Positions 42,806 through 54,700 of a stretch of DNA of 64,000 bases are shown one piece after another. Position 1 is the stretch's first letter; every line of letters begins with the position of its first letter. The DNA is taken from positions 285,372 to 349,371 of the forward strand of contig BCIH01000008.1 in assembly GCA_002897115.2 (NCBI GenBank), in the 5' to 3' direction. Under the pieces are notes generated by a model. It did not search any database. It was not told the origin of the DNA and was given only the letters and a program-made list of their open reading frames with translations. A program made the translations under genes and the position numbers. This DNA comes from Prototheca cutis (Eukaryota > Chlorophyta > Trebouxiophyceae > Chlorellales > Chlorellaceae).

Positions 42806-44908
42806 TCACTCGACGACGTACTCGTCGGTTACCAGGGAGGTTTGCGCGGCGTAACGGATGGGCGTGTCATCTTCGACGGCCGTGACGGAGGCCACCTGGA
42901 TGCCGCAGAGCGTGGTGTCTGCTGAGAACGCGGCCTCGATGGGGAAGAACGCCCCTGGGTCAGCCCCGGGGACGACAAACTCCAATGCGCCATTGGCATT
43001 GGACCGATCCACGAGGTCGATGGACCACACCAGCCGGCTCGCCCGCGAATCAAACCGCCAGTTGCCGTCCAGCTGGTTCACCGTGGGGGGACCCGAGCCC
43101 GCGGGGACAGGGATGGAAATGACCACATCGTGCAGATCAAAGGGCACCTGGCTCTGGTACTCGATGTTCACATACGACTGGCCACCTGTCATCGGATTGC
43201 CGGTCATGTTGTGGGAAAGTGGATTGGGCATACTACATGCTCCCCGCACATACACACATGCATACCCGTCACGAGCCCATTCATCAAACAGAAAAAGCCC
43301 CCCAAAGTCTGTGAGCAAAAACCCTTACCAGAGACAGAGGGCCAGGCATTGATGGACAGGGGGGCCATGGCCTCGTCATCGGTCTGGAACCGCCATTTCA
43401 GCACGCCGAGCGGGGCACCGATGGGGAAGGGCCTGTCGGGCGCCTTGAGGCCCAGCGTGTTGTGGTCCGAGTACAGTGCCTTGTCGATGTTTGGGTGCGT
43501 CTTGAACTGGAAACCCGCGGCCCGGCCGGCAGGCGGTGACTGCAGCGCCACACGCAGGCAGCCCCCGGCCGCGTCGGATGGCCCCACGGTCAGCGCCATG
43601 GTGCCCTGGACCTCCATGCTCTGCATGCCGCCGTCCTTGATCAGCACCGCCGACAGCCGCTCCTCGATCGACACGTGCACAGGCTCCGTCATGACCGGAG
43701 CTGTAGAAGCAGCAGCCGTGGCGGCCGCCGACGCTGCCGCGCCGCCGGGACCACCCCCGCGGCCGAGATCCTCCACCGCCTCACCTTCGGCCTTGAGGGA
43801 GGCCAGAAGATCCTTGGCGCCGCCCCGGCCGCCCAGCTGCATGCCCTTCTTGGCCCGCGGCGCGCCGCCGGCTTCGCCGCGCAGACCGTCCGCCGCACGA
43901 GTGGCCATGGCCGCGGCCATCGGGCCCGGACCCATGCCACCGGCCCCACCACCCATGCCGCCACCACCTCCGAGCATCGCTGGTGGGTAAGGGGCATCGG
44001 CGCCGGCCCCCATGGCGACACCCGCGCCGCGCCCACCGCCGCCGCGAGCGGATTCGAGCTTGCGTTTTTCAATTTCGCCGGCCTTGCGCTGCATGGCCTC
44101 CCGCGTTTCGGCAATCTTGCTGGCGATGATCATCTTGTGCAGCTTCTCCTCGTGACTCTCCATCTCAGTGTTTTGAATCACCTGGCCCACGGTGACGTTC
44201 TCTTTGTGCCCGCAGCTGATCACCTCGTCAAAGGCAAAGATGAGGTCAAAGGCCGCAGCAGCCACGCCCTCCTCGTCCATCGCAGGGACGTACTCGGGGA
44301 CAACCTTGCCGCACAGCCGCAATGTCTCCAGGTCCTCCAGAATATTAGACATTTTGTTCGTCACCAAAACCAGGTACATGCTCTATGTACGTGTGTGTGT
44401 TTTGGGGGGTGGGGTTTGAGGGAGAATAGGTGTGGGTCTGGGGGAAGGAATGCAGATGCCGACCCCGGCCAGCGCCACTGTCCGAAAAACTCTTGGCTCC
44501 TCACCCAAAGGACCCAATCCACCACTGTAAGCACACTAAATCCACCCGGCGCGTGCGCACCTCCATGGGCTGATAGAGGTAGCGCACGTTCTCAGTGTCC
44601 ACATAGGTGTGTTGCTTGCCTGATCCGACCAGCTTGGGGAAGGCAGCCAGCAGGCCCTCGATCCTGATCCGGGTCATGTCCAGGAACTGGCGCGACACTA
44701 GGGCTGCGCCATGTGATTGGTAACAAGAGGGGAGTCAATGTACGGGCAGGGCCGGAAGTAGGGAGTGGGACCCGCGCCTCCGCTCCCATGGCAGGCACTG
44801 CCCCAGGCCAGTGCTCAGCGGAGGCACTCCGTGGGAGCATCCCCCTCGCCTCAACCAGCCCGCACCTTTGCCCGATTTGGTGACGATCGCAGCTGCGAGC
44901 ACCACCAT
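42806..44908 (-). CDS. ARCN1: Coatomer subunit delta (delta-COP)
   Basis: COPI coat F-subcomplex subunit for Golgi-to-ER retrograde transport. Four exons (minus): 44908-44866, 44703-44561, 44382-43329 and 43185-42806, 539 residues. Longin-like N-terminus: [40 protein letters not shown] and [18 protein letters not shown], then [20 protein letters not shown]. The middle has a Gly/Met/Ala-rich linker. The C-terminal mu-homology domain includes [40 protein letters not shown] and INAWPSVSG, then [20 protein letters not shown] and [19 protein letters not shown]. The tail is [15 protein letters not shown]. Exon 3 starts after ATAG, which keeps the QPME-MYLVLV junction intact. A TGTAA motif lies about 116 nt past the stop (42690-42686). 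Confidence 0.95.
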
Positions 44909-45623
44909 AATGGCGCCTCTTTAGTTCCCACTGCCAGCTGGCGAGTACAGGCCACAGGCGGGCAGCAACAGATCTCCGAGCTCCGTTCGCCGACCCAGTC
45001 TAGCTCCTCCCTCGGCTCATACGCCAGAGAATCGTCAGTGTACAAGCAAATTGAATGGGACCTCGCGTGATCAGGTGCCTGGCGGGGCTCTTGTGGGCCC
45101 GCGGTGGGACCGACCGGGCTTTGTGGGATCGGAATGCCGCTGTGGATCACCGACGCCGAATGGGGCCGCAGTGGCCCCCGTGGAGCCAAGGAAACGGGGA
45201 TTTGGCCGCCATTCTCGTCAGGACTCCCCTTCCCTCTCCATTGTCACATACGAACTTTACAGGGTGATGAAAGTGACATATCGTCACTGGTTTCCCAAGG
45301 CAATGCTATAGACAATATTGCAATGCGTGATATTCTCAAGACAATTCTTATCGGCATCGCGCTCATGGAAGGCATCCTCCAGGGGGCAGCTGCAACATCA
45401 ATTTAGATGGGCAAGGGACACGGAACGCTCTCTAGCAGCACTCACTCACGCGGTTTTGAGACACGAACGTCTTGAGCACTCCAGGGAGTGCCCTTGAGTT
45501 TGTTTTTCCGGCCGGGCTGCCGGGGCCCGGGTGAGGGATTTGTGGGAATCCCATGTGGAAAACCCCCTTGTTGTTCAGGACACCAGGAACGAACGAGGTG
45601 GGATGTTTCCTCGATGCAAGCAC
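44909..45623. other. Intergenic, ApaH-like gene to delta-COP
   Basis: 5' flank of delta-COP and 3' flank of the phosphatase; AT-rich patch at 45240-45405. No gene seen. Confidence 0.6.
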
Positions 45624-47703
45624 TTATTTGAACTTGGCCAGGCTGTCGTCGCTGCCGGCATCGCTGAGGCCATCGTCGTCGCTGAAACTGCCATCATAGC
45701 GAGGAGCGTTGGCAAACCCAGTCGGCGACTGGAGGGAGGGCTGGCGGATGATACGGACCGGGACACCCAGCCCATCAAACAGCTTGTACTCCAGTTCCTC
45801 GACGCCCGGCGGCGTGGGCCCGTCGTCGGGCAGGGGCCGCGCGGCATCGTCGAGCGCCGGGAGAATGATAGCAGTGAGAGCCCCGCCCGCGACGCAGGCC
45901 GTGTCGACGCCCGTGGCAAACCTCTCCATTGCCAGAGCCCGGCTGCTGGCGTGGCCATACAGCACGTGGTGCGGGCCCTGCCAGACACCAGCCCAGGGCC
46001 GGCCGTAGGCCTTGGGCCGCTCCTCGCCCGACAGCTCGAGGTCGCGCGGGATGGGTACCCCTGCCAGCGCGTTGAGTCGCAGCGCGGCGCGTGCCTCGTC
46101 CCAGTCAAAGTCCTTGCGCTTCGGGTCGCACCGCGGCACCACGTCGCGGATTGTGTACAAATCCTCCAGTGCCTGCAGCTCCACCGGCACCCCCGGCACC
46201 ATGCCGCCGTGCATGACCAGCACGCCATGACCCTCGATGGTGATGCTGAAGGGAAGGTTGACCAGCCACTCCATGTAGCATGGCTCGATGGTTTTGACCC
46301 ACGCATACTCCTCGGGAGGCTCCACGCCGTGCTGCACCCACTCCCGCCACATCCGAACGCCACGGTCGTCGTGGTTGCCACGTACGCTCAGAATGCCACG
46401 GTTCACAATGTATCGAATGGCCTATGGAATCGGGGGGTGGGGCATTTCTTGTTGGCTGTTCTCGGTTGTCATTTCATCTTCAACTGCAAAGGGTTGCACT
46501 GCAAGGCAGGAAAGAAACAAGAAACAGGGTCTCAAATGCATGCTGCACATTTGCTGTGCCACCACTGCCCCTGCTTACGTACCCCGGGGACGTCTGGGCC
46601 CTTGCCACATGTGTCACCGGTGAGGACGATGATGTCGCCCGGCTGGCTGATGCGCTCCACTAGCAGTTCCAGGTCCTCACGGCAGCCATGCACGTCTCCA
46701 ATCACAATGGTCCGGCGGCCCAGCGACGCCCTGGCCGGAATGGACACATGAATCGTCTCGGGCAGTGGGTTGCCTGGACGTTTGCATTGGGTGGAAAGAT
46801 GGAACAGGGCTTTGTGTGTGCATTTGTGTGGAAGGTGGAAGGGGCTGTTCTAAGCAACACCCCGCAGGAGTTTGGCTGCACAGATGCATGGCCGAATCGA
46901 TCTCCAAGGATCTCAACACTGACCCTCTCAAGGGCCCCGTACTTCGCATCATCGATCACGTGGCCCCTAAACCCCCACTTACCCTCCGGAGTCGCGTCGA
47001 CATCCTTGGTCCTCTTCTTGCAATGACGTTTGCGAAACAGAGCGCCAAGGCCGCAGCAGCAACTGGACTGCACCTTGTCCGAAGTCATGTCGCCGTTGCC
47101 AGGGGTTCGGTGGACCCTCAGCTGAACCTTGGATGATGAAAGGAAATCCTCGTTCAGCTCCGCAATCGACCTGCAACATGCATTGTTACATATGTAATGT
47201 GTCTGGCGCTCATGATGCGGGAATTGCACGTGGCTCTGCGAGTCCCGGAACGGCTTGCCGGCCAAAGCAGGGCATCCATCCCCGGGATTGGCAACCCTCA
47301 CAACACCGACGTGGAGTCCCGGCCGTTCCGGCCCGTAAACACGCGCACCTTCCCCCGCCGGTGTAATAAAATAGATCTCACAACGCAAGAGTGTCGGTGG
47401 TTGTCCCCAGAACTTGCAGAACTGGGTCGAATAGAGCGACCATTTGGGAAACCCTCGCTCGGGTCGGGAAGGGGACTGCCTCTGGGCCCCCTGCTTTGGC
47501 ACGTGCGCATGAGCCCGCTCCCCGGGGTGAACCCCTGGACGGGAGGAACCTCCTGAGCGACGCCTCACATTCGTCACTTCACCAATGGATAGGCACCCAA
47601 GCCAACTCCTATCGGGCTTCAAAGTTTTTACGGGGTGGCGGTTCCAATTCGCAGTGGTCATGGGGAATTTGGTGGGAGATCCCGTCAGGGTCATGTCAAT
47701 CAT
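45624..47703 (-). CDS. ApaH-like metallophosphatase (ALPH type)
   Basis: Calcineurin-like metallophosphoesterase related to bacterial ApaH (diadenosine tetraphosphate hydrolase). Exons (minus): 5' exon ending at 46983, 46773-46583 and 46421-45624. Metal-binding motifs in order: IVIGDVHGCREDL, LTGDTCGKGPDVPG, VRGNHDDRG, VMHGGMVPG and VLYGHASSR. The C-terminal ~40 residues are acidic/serine rich (DGSFSDDDGLSDAGSDDSL). The 5' end is uncertain. The frame of the first exon stays open to an ATG at 47703, giving ~570 residues, but that leaves only 98 bp to the neighbouring stop codon. Alternatives are an acceptor at 47171 (TTGCAG) or an internal ATG near 47.09 kb (MTSDKVQ). The segment before the catalytic domain (LSSSKVQLRVHR; cysteine-rich SSCCCGLG; RKRHCKKR) is unrecognised. 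Substrate is unknown; related eukaryotic enzymes act on capped RNA, polyphosphate or protein. Confidence 0.78.
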
Positions 47704-47801
47704 GAAATGTGAACTGAGCCCGGCTCACGGAATGCCCGTGGAGCACGTTGCAGCACCGAGACGGTGCACATATGTTTTTGCCAGTCGCCGCGGTGCTGCA
47801 T

Positions 47802-49566
47802 TCAGCTGGTAGCAGCTGCCGCAGCGGCGGCATTCCGCGCCGCCTGGCGGGCTGCCTTCCTCGCCAGCTTGGCGGCCGCTTCGCGCTCATGCTGCAGCGC
47901 CGTCTTGGGCCGCACCGGGGACGATTTCGACGTGCCTTCGGCTGCCATTTGTGCCGCGGCGGCTTCCTTCTCCCGCTCCAGCCTGCTCTTGTGGACGGGA
48001 AGGGCGTCGAGGGAAGGCAGCTCCGAGACGGGCGTGCCGCCTCGGGGCACGCGCCGCGTCGAGACCCGTGGCTCGGCGCCGTCGCCCAGCGCCGCAGCCG
48101 CTTCTTTCTCACGCTCCAGGCGGCTCTTGTGAATGGGCAGTGCATCCAGTGACGGGAATGCTGCAGCGGAGGGGTCGGCGTCGGCAGGAGCAGAGGTCCG
48201 GGCCGCAGTCAGCGCGCTCCGCGCCGGCACACGCGGCTCCTCGGCCAGCGCCGCTGCCTCCTTCATCCGCTCCAGTTCGCTGATGTGGCGCCTGCGAGTT
48301 GATTGCATGATGAGGAGGGGGAAGAGATCAGCGGGAGAACAGCACTCCTGCTGTGCACCCTGTCTTACCACCATGCAGTGAAAAACCAGAGAGGCCACCG
48401 GTGTGCGTCCCTGGCACTGGACGCTACAGCGCTCTAGTTCGGAGAAAATCCCCAAATGGCAATATTCACCTCACCAAGCCCCTACCCACTCGCCCCCAGT
48501 CATCCTCTAACCAGCGCACCGGAGCTCCAGCGGCCCAACCTCGGCCTCAGAGCTCTGCAGGCCACGTGCACTGACGCGCGGCTCATTGCGCTTCAGGGCC
48601 TCCTCCCGCGCCCGCTCCATGTCGCTGCAGCGAGAAGGCAGCAGAATTAAAGGCTGGGTGATGCTCGGCCTCTTGGCTGTTGCCGCAGCGGCGACGGCAG
48701 GAGGGCCCAAGCAATTCCCCACCCCCCCATGTACACACATATGAACGCGGCAGGCTGGCCCCCTCGCACCTGATGTGAATCTGCAGGCTCTCATCGAGGC
48801 TGCGGTTGCCAAAGGCCGCTGCAGCGGTGATGTACTCGCCAACGTCCGAGTCATCATCATCGTCCTCAGAGTCCTCCCAGTCCTCGAGCGCGGCGGCTGG
48901 GTCGGTTGCAGCCGCGGCTGTGGCTGCCTGGTCAGTCAAAAGCTCGGCGAGCAGCGGGTTGCCCTCCTGGGCACCGGGCCTGGAATCGGAGGTCTCCGCT
49001 TCCAGGGCAGCTGTTGGGTTGGCTGTCTGTGCTTGGGACCCGCCGGCATTTCCCCCCAAATCTCCAGTCCCAAGCGGGGCCCTGGCCTGGATGGTATCCT
49101 GGTCGCCACCCAGGCGGACGGGCAGGGAGGTGATGGGGGCAGTGACACTGGCGCTCCTGGGCTGGAGCTCGTCCTCCACCTCGGGGACGGTGTCCACCTC
49201 AGTGTTGGCATCATGTGCCAGGGCCTCTGAGAGGTGAGCTGCCAGCGGCGCAGTGTGCTCTTCCCCGTCGTCCTCCTCCCCCATCTCGGGATCAGCTACT
49301 CCGTGCTCTGCGTGCGCCGCATTCAGGGAGTCAGAATGCTGTGCAATGGGGCTCGATTCGCCTCCGGCCTCCGAGTCACCCCCAGGAGGTGCTGCAGGGT
49401 CCTGGGGCTCGGAACTCAGTGGTTCCTCCCCTTCCAACCCAGGCTCCTCCGTGCTCGCTGCCAAGTCCTCCTGCGACTCCGAAAGGGTCAGGCTTGCAAG
49501 ATCCTCTTCAGGAGAAATGTCCTGAGGCTCGTCATGATCCCTGACGGAACTTCGAATCCGCACCAT
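47802..49566 (-). CDS. Disordered acidic protein with repeated EREKEAAA...EPRVS motif
   Basis: Not recognised. Three exons (minus): 49566-48770, 48624-48520 and 48291-47802 close in phase to 463 residues and TGA. The N-terminal two thirds is acidic and disordered (many Glu/Asp/Ser/Pro/Ala), ending in EDWEDSEDDDDDSDVGEYIT and then a short ordered stretch AFGNRSLDESLQIHISDMER. The C-terminal third is a set of 4-5 degenerate repeats. Each has a charged helix (MERAREEALKR; LERMKEAAALAE; LEREKEAAAALG; LEREKEAAAAQM; QHEREAAAKLAR), and the first three continue into a basic EPRVS/P-x-R segment. Two repeats are preceded by FPSLDALPIHKSR and LPSLDALPVHKSR. The tail is an Ala/Arg/Lys helix. No catalytic domain or targeting signal is seen. 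The start is the first ATG in a frame open further upstream, so an upstream exon is possible. Confidence 0.6.
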
Positions 49567-50394
49567 TGCCCCTGGAGCCCCCACAGGGCCGCGATCTGTG
49601 GTGGTACAGTGGGGCGCAATTTCCGATGATCTCGCCCAATTATCAAATGAATAAACGCACAAAAGTACTTTTTGAAAATGAGGCGGTGAAACATGCTTTT
49701 CGACACAGAGAAGCGTGCCGTGCGCAAGCATGCGCCAGATCTCACCTGCTGCATGCATCCCGGGCCAGCTGTTCAGCACACCGGAAGCTCGTGTCGGAGC
49801 TGAGCCAACGCCCACTGCGCGCGTGAGTTCACGATATACACTGCAGATTGATGCATTTCCCATTTTTGCATAATGTATTTACCTGCGAGCCTCTCGGAAG
49901 ACCTGCCTGGGAATGATCGATGCGGTGGGTGTGGACGAAAACGTCATTTCCCGGGTGGCAGCGCTGCGATGCCTCCCCACCAGCGCTGGCCATTTGCCTC
50001 AATCTGCTGTTTCGCCCATTCGACTGCGCCACAGACCTGAGACCAGCATCCCACAGATCTCATCCCATCATGCGATGCATTGCATGAGCCAGGGCGTTCG
50101 CGTTTTCACTTTTTCACGGTCAAAGCCTCAAGTCCAGAAGGCGCTGCGTAAGTGTCTGAGAGTGCCTGAAGACAGGCAGCTCGACCAGAGCAATGTCGTA
50201 CAATCAACATGCGGCAAAAGCCAGAGACTGGCAGCTTGGATTGCAAGGACTGCTCCAGTCCGCACAAGTCTTTATCAGGAGTCTCCGGCCCACTCCTGGA
50301 GCAGCCGATGCTGGGCATGGTTACCACGGACAGATGTCAGAAGCGGCAGCCTGTGCTCAGCGCAACAACTGGGCCCAGGCCTGCCCTATAACGC
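49567..50394. other. Intergenic, small membrane protein to disordered protein
   Basis: The frame of the disordered protein stays open upstream to about 49863, so a 5' exon may lie here. Otherwise nothing recognised. Confidence 0.5.
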
Positions 50395-50999
50395 TCAGTT
50401 CCAGAGCGCCAGCACAACCAGAAGGATGATGCCCAGAATGGTGTAGCGCAGCGCCGCCGCGATCAGCGCCCACATCACGATCAGCAGCTTGAAGGCCAGA
50501 TTTGCCACACCAAAGCCGAGGGCGCAGAGCAGAATCAAGACTGCAAGGTCCTGGAACCGGCGACCGAGAGATTCGCCCTTCTGCCAGGCATCGGCATGGC
50601 GGGTACTAGTCGGCTCGCTGGACAGCTGTCAAACGATGCCCATCCAGTCACCGGCCATGGCATCCACAAGCATCCACAACAGTAGTACTGTTTCATGGGA
50701 CAATCGCCTACTGCCACACACATAACGATCCATTTTCCAGCATCTCGCACCTCCTCCTGCAGCCGCTCATCTTCCCGGATCAGATCGTCCAGCTCCTGGA
50801 GCCGGGAGTCCTCCGGGGACTGCCAGTCCCAGTCGGCACGAGGCTCCCATCCCTTATATGCATGGCGCCTGCATCTTGAAATGCAGCCCCGCTTGCAGGG
50901 ATCCCGTAGCGAGGCTCTGAGGCCCTTGCTGGTGGATGCTGCGCATGCCAGCAAGGGCCTCGGAACCCAGGCCGTTAACGCCGTGCAGCAGGACTGCAT
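50395..50999 (-). CDS. Small membrane protein with transit-like N-terminus
   Basis: Not recognised. Two exons (minus): 50999-50751 and 50580-50395, phase 0 junction, 144 residues and TGA. Residues 1-55 are Ser/Ala/Arg/Cys rich with no acidic residue before the one in SLRDP (MQSCCTALTAWVPRPLLACA ...), compatible with an organelle transit peptide. Residues about 58-83 are acidic and helical (PEDSRLQELDDLIREDERLQ). Exon 2 encodes KGESLGRRFQDL followed by two hydrophobic segments, LAVLILLCALGFGVANLAFK and LLIVMWALIAAALRYTILGI, the second running into ILLVVLALWN at the very C-terminus. It could be a plastid membrane or envelope protein. A 14-bp perfect inverted repeat lies in exon 1. Confidence 0.62.
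50919..50961. repeat. Perfect 14-bp inverted repeat in coding exon
   Basis: Arms 50919-50932 (GAGGCCCTTGCTGG) and 50948-50961 are exact reverse complements around a 15-base spacer, within exon 1 of the small membrane-protein gene (transit-like region). Confidence 0.85.
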
Positions 51000-51744
51000 C
51001 AAGGGGCAGTCTCCCCTACCTCATCTCACGCGTATTTTATTATTCATAGATGGTAATAATGACACCCATTTGCTTCAGAAATGCAAGTGGTCCGGATCAC
51101 GAACCGCCCGGTGAATCGCGTTTGTCTGGGTTGAGAGCAGCAAAGCCGGCAAAACCGAGCTCTTCCAGACCCACCCACCGCCACGGGACAGGATCATCGG
51201 AAGGCCACGGTGGTCGACTCCTGCATCATGAGCACTGTGAAATCATGCATCCGGAAGGTAGAAAAGGACCGTCGATCTCGTGTGGTGCACGGCGGTGATC
51301 GGCTCAAATGTCTGGAGACCCAACAAGCCGACGATGCCGCTTTCCCTGTGCGCTAGCGAGAATGGCATGCGCGAGGCCTGTGTCGTCCGTGTAATATGTA
51401 TCTAATCGCATACTAGAAGTTGTATTCAAGTCCTCTTCTGATCTGGAGGGATATCACGGTGTCTGGTTACGGCGGCATGTGCGGCATGTCTCGGACGAAG
51501 ACCCCGAGCCAGGCAAAGGGATCGAGCCCATCTAGCCGATTACAATCCTCCATTAGGATCTAAGCCAAACATAAACTCACGCGTCCCGGACTGGTGCGCC
51601 GCTTGTGTAGTTTCACTGTGCCTGTCTGCTGCTGTCCTCCAGGTGGATGTGTGACCTCTTGATGGGCCGTCTACTACGGCAGGGACCCCGGCCCCGACAT
51701 TCCAGCGGACATGGACCCTCATCCATAAAACAGAGGACTCCGCA
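51000..51744. promoter_or_regulatory. Divergent region, small membrane protein / CFAP58
   Basis: Between divergent genes; the missing CFAP58 N-terminal exon(s) could lie here, but I find no matching coiled-coil frame. Confidence 0.45.
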
Positions 51745-54700
51745 ATGGCGGCGATCACGGGAGAGCCGGCACCTCTGGCTTCAGACATGCCAGAACAATG
51801 CCTGGCGTCAACCCCAGAAGTACGGTTCGTGGGCAGACAGGACATGGATGCCTCATCTGATTCCTTGGACATGAATCCATTGAGATGGAATTCCTAAACT
51901 TCCAAAACCTGCTGAACCATGGCTTTCCTCGCAAGCACACGTGATGCAGCAAGCTCTGGAGCGGATTGAACAACTGGAACGGGAGCTTGCTTGGGCATGG
52001 AAGGCGAGCGAAGAAAGCGCTGCCAAGGCATGCTCTGAGTTGCCAGTGTCTTTTATCATGATTTCGTTATGAATCCATGAGCTAGTCCAGGGTTTACAAA
52101 CACACTGGCCTCCACCCCCTCCCCAATCCCCATTCTTCTCCAAAAGGAGCGGGAGGCTCAGGAAAGGGCGGCACGGCTGCAGGAGGAGGTGGAGTCCCTG
52201 GCGGCACTGCTGGAAGAGGGCGTGGCCTCCAGCCTGGTGGACGACTCTGAAGTTGAGGAGCTGATCCTGCAGAAAGAAAGCATGGAGCAGGAACTCCAGG
52301 CCAGCCGCGCGAGCCTGCAGGAGCTGCGGACGCAGACCGAGCGCAGCGCCGCACGCCTGGCTGCCTGCGAGGAGCAGCGCGCGGCTGCCAGTCGGGAGAA
52401 CGCCAGTCTCCGCGAATCTCTGGCCATCCAACGAGGCCTCGCCGAGCGTGAGGGACGGCGGCGTGAACGTGCCGAGCGAGAGCTGCGTGAGACGCTGCTA
52501 AGTCTGGAAGCTCGGCGAGCTGAACTCCTGGAGCGAGCCGCGGCAGCGAGGGCCGATGCCGACCACCTGGAGCGAGTACGGGCCACGCTTCAGAGCAGCC
52601 AGACTGCCTGTGAGGTCCTGACAAAGGAGAAGAATGCGCTGACCGAAACGTTGGCCGCAACGCAGCGGGGCGTCGAAGCGCAGCGCAGGACCAACGGCCA
52701 GGTTTGTAGGCGATGCAGTTGGGTGCTTGATTGTTTCCATTTGTGGGTAAGGATTAGGTAAGGGGGTGATAATTACGTGGCAGTTGAGACGGCACATGCG
52801 TGGGCGTTCTTTCCTCCAACAATGAATGACATGCGCCCTGCAGTTGGAGGAGGAATGCCGGCGGCAGGAAACTGAGGTGAAGGAGCTGAGGAAAGAAACA
52901 AAGAGGCTCAAGGTGCGGATGGGATGGTGCTAAGAAACGTGGCAATTTGGCCTCCAAGCCCACTGTGCGGCCTGGTGCAGCCAGAATATGCCTGCCAGGA
53001 CTTTTATGGCATGATCCAAAAGGAGAATTGAAAAGCGTCCCTATGGCAAGACGCAACCTGTCAATCACTCCCAGGAAGAGGTGCTCAAGGTGGCCGGGGC
53101 GAGAGATGCCGCGTTGCACCGGACAGGTGTCCTTGAACGGCAGGTGGAAGCTGCTGGCCTGGTGCAGGAAGACCTCAGAGTAAGCTGGCTCGCATGCAGG
53201 GATGGTGTCTTGGAGTGCCATTCCTTGGTAGAACATGCGCGCTGGGAGGGTTGCCCTGCATGCCGTATGTGTGCAGCACCATCACCTGTCTGCCCTGGCC
53301 CTGGAACACATCCGCACAGACAAGGGCTGCGGGATTGGAAGCAGATCTGGCCACTGCACAGCGAGCAGTGGCCTTGGGGTCTCACGAGCGCCGGGACCTC
53401 ACACTGGAGCAGCAGAGGTGCGACTCGCGATATTGCATACATCGCTGGCAAATGACAGGGTGGGGGGAGGTACCTTGGGTTCCACACCTGCACAAGGATG
53501 GGCAGAACTGCTGCCCACGGCTTTGTTTATACCACTCTTGATGCGACCTGTTGATGGCAGGCTTGTCAGGACACAACGTGCCGTCGAACAGAGTGCTGTG
53601 GAGCATGCTGAGCTGGCAAAGGTTAGACTAGGGGGGTTCCCGGGACAAGGCAGGGAGTCCAACGCATTTCTTGCCGACCCAAATGTGCATGCAAATAACA
53701 CCTGATTTGAACATGGCCCGATGGGGCAACACAGGGCCTCTGCATGTGGTCAACCACAAAAAATTTCAAAACAATCCTTGTATTTGTACCGATGACAACC
53801 TATGCAGGCGGCAGGGGAGGAGATGCATGTCCTGAGCCGCCAGCTGGCGGCAGCGCGGACCCAGCTCGCCCAGCGTGAACAGGCATGGCTGAGGAGAGGG
53901 ACTTCGTTGACCGGCCATCTGCATCGTTGTTGGGGTGCTACATGGCAGGCTCGCTGTGTGCTAATCTTGTCTCTCTCCTGTTGCACGCCCACAGGACGTC
54001 AAGCGGGCACTGGCCGAGGCAGACAAGTCACGGGAGAAGGAAGCTGCGGCACGGCAGCAGACGAATGAAGAGACAGCCAGGGCCCAGCGCCTGTCAGACG
54101 AGCTCCATGCAGCACAGCAGCGGGCTGCCGGTGAGTGGGCTGTGCCTCTGTTTGGGAGACGGCCTTGGGGTTTTGTTTGTGCATGAGTGGCACACACAGG
54201 CACTTGGGCCCGGTGGGCCCCACATGCACAGAGTGTCCACAGCAGGATGCATTCATTCATTCACTCCCCTCCACTCCCGGCGCTCCAGCACTGGAAAGCA
54301 AGCTGTTTGCCGCCCAAGATAGGGAAAGACTTGCAGAGGCAGACAGGACCAGAGTTTCTGTCGCCTTGTCCAAGGCGAAGGAAGGGGCAGGAGACAGCGA
54401 GGCATCCATGAGATTGCTGGTACGGCTTTCATCATTATTTCTTGAAATGATTTTGCCAGAGAATTTATCTTGCTAAATCTAATGACACGGCAGTGCTGTT
54501 GTTGTTGTTGTGGGCCATCATCGGCATGCACCGGCAGGCATCATGGCACGCGCATTGCCATGAGGATAGACCCCCCGGCTCAAGGTGTCGTCATGGTGAC
54601 CTGAATGACCACCCCTCCTCATCCAATGCCTGCAGCAACAAGAGGTCGTGGCCTTGCAGAGGGAGCTGGACCGCCAGGCAACAGAGTTTAAAGAGCACAA

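Noticed and set aside
45531..46751. 406-codon plus-strand open frame over the phosphatase
   Set aside because: Antisense shadow crossing two well-supported exons and an intron of the phosphatase.
52094..52660. Minus-strand open frames over CFAP58 exon 2
   Set aside because: Antisense to a coiled-coil exon confirmed by family alignment and exact phase closure.
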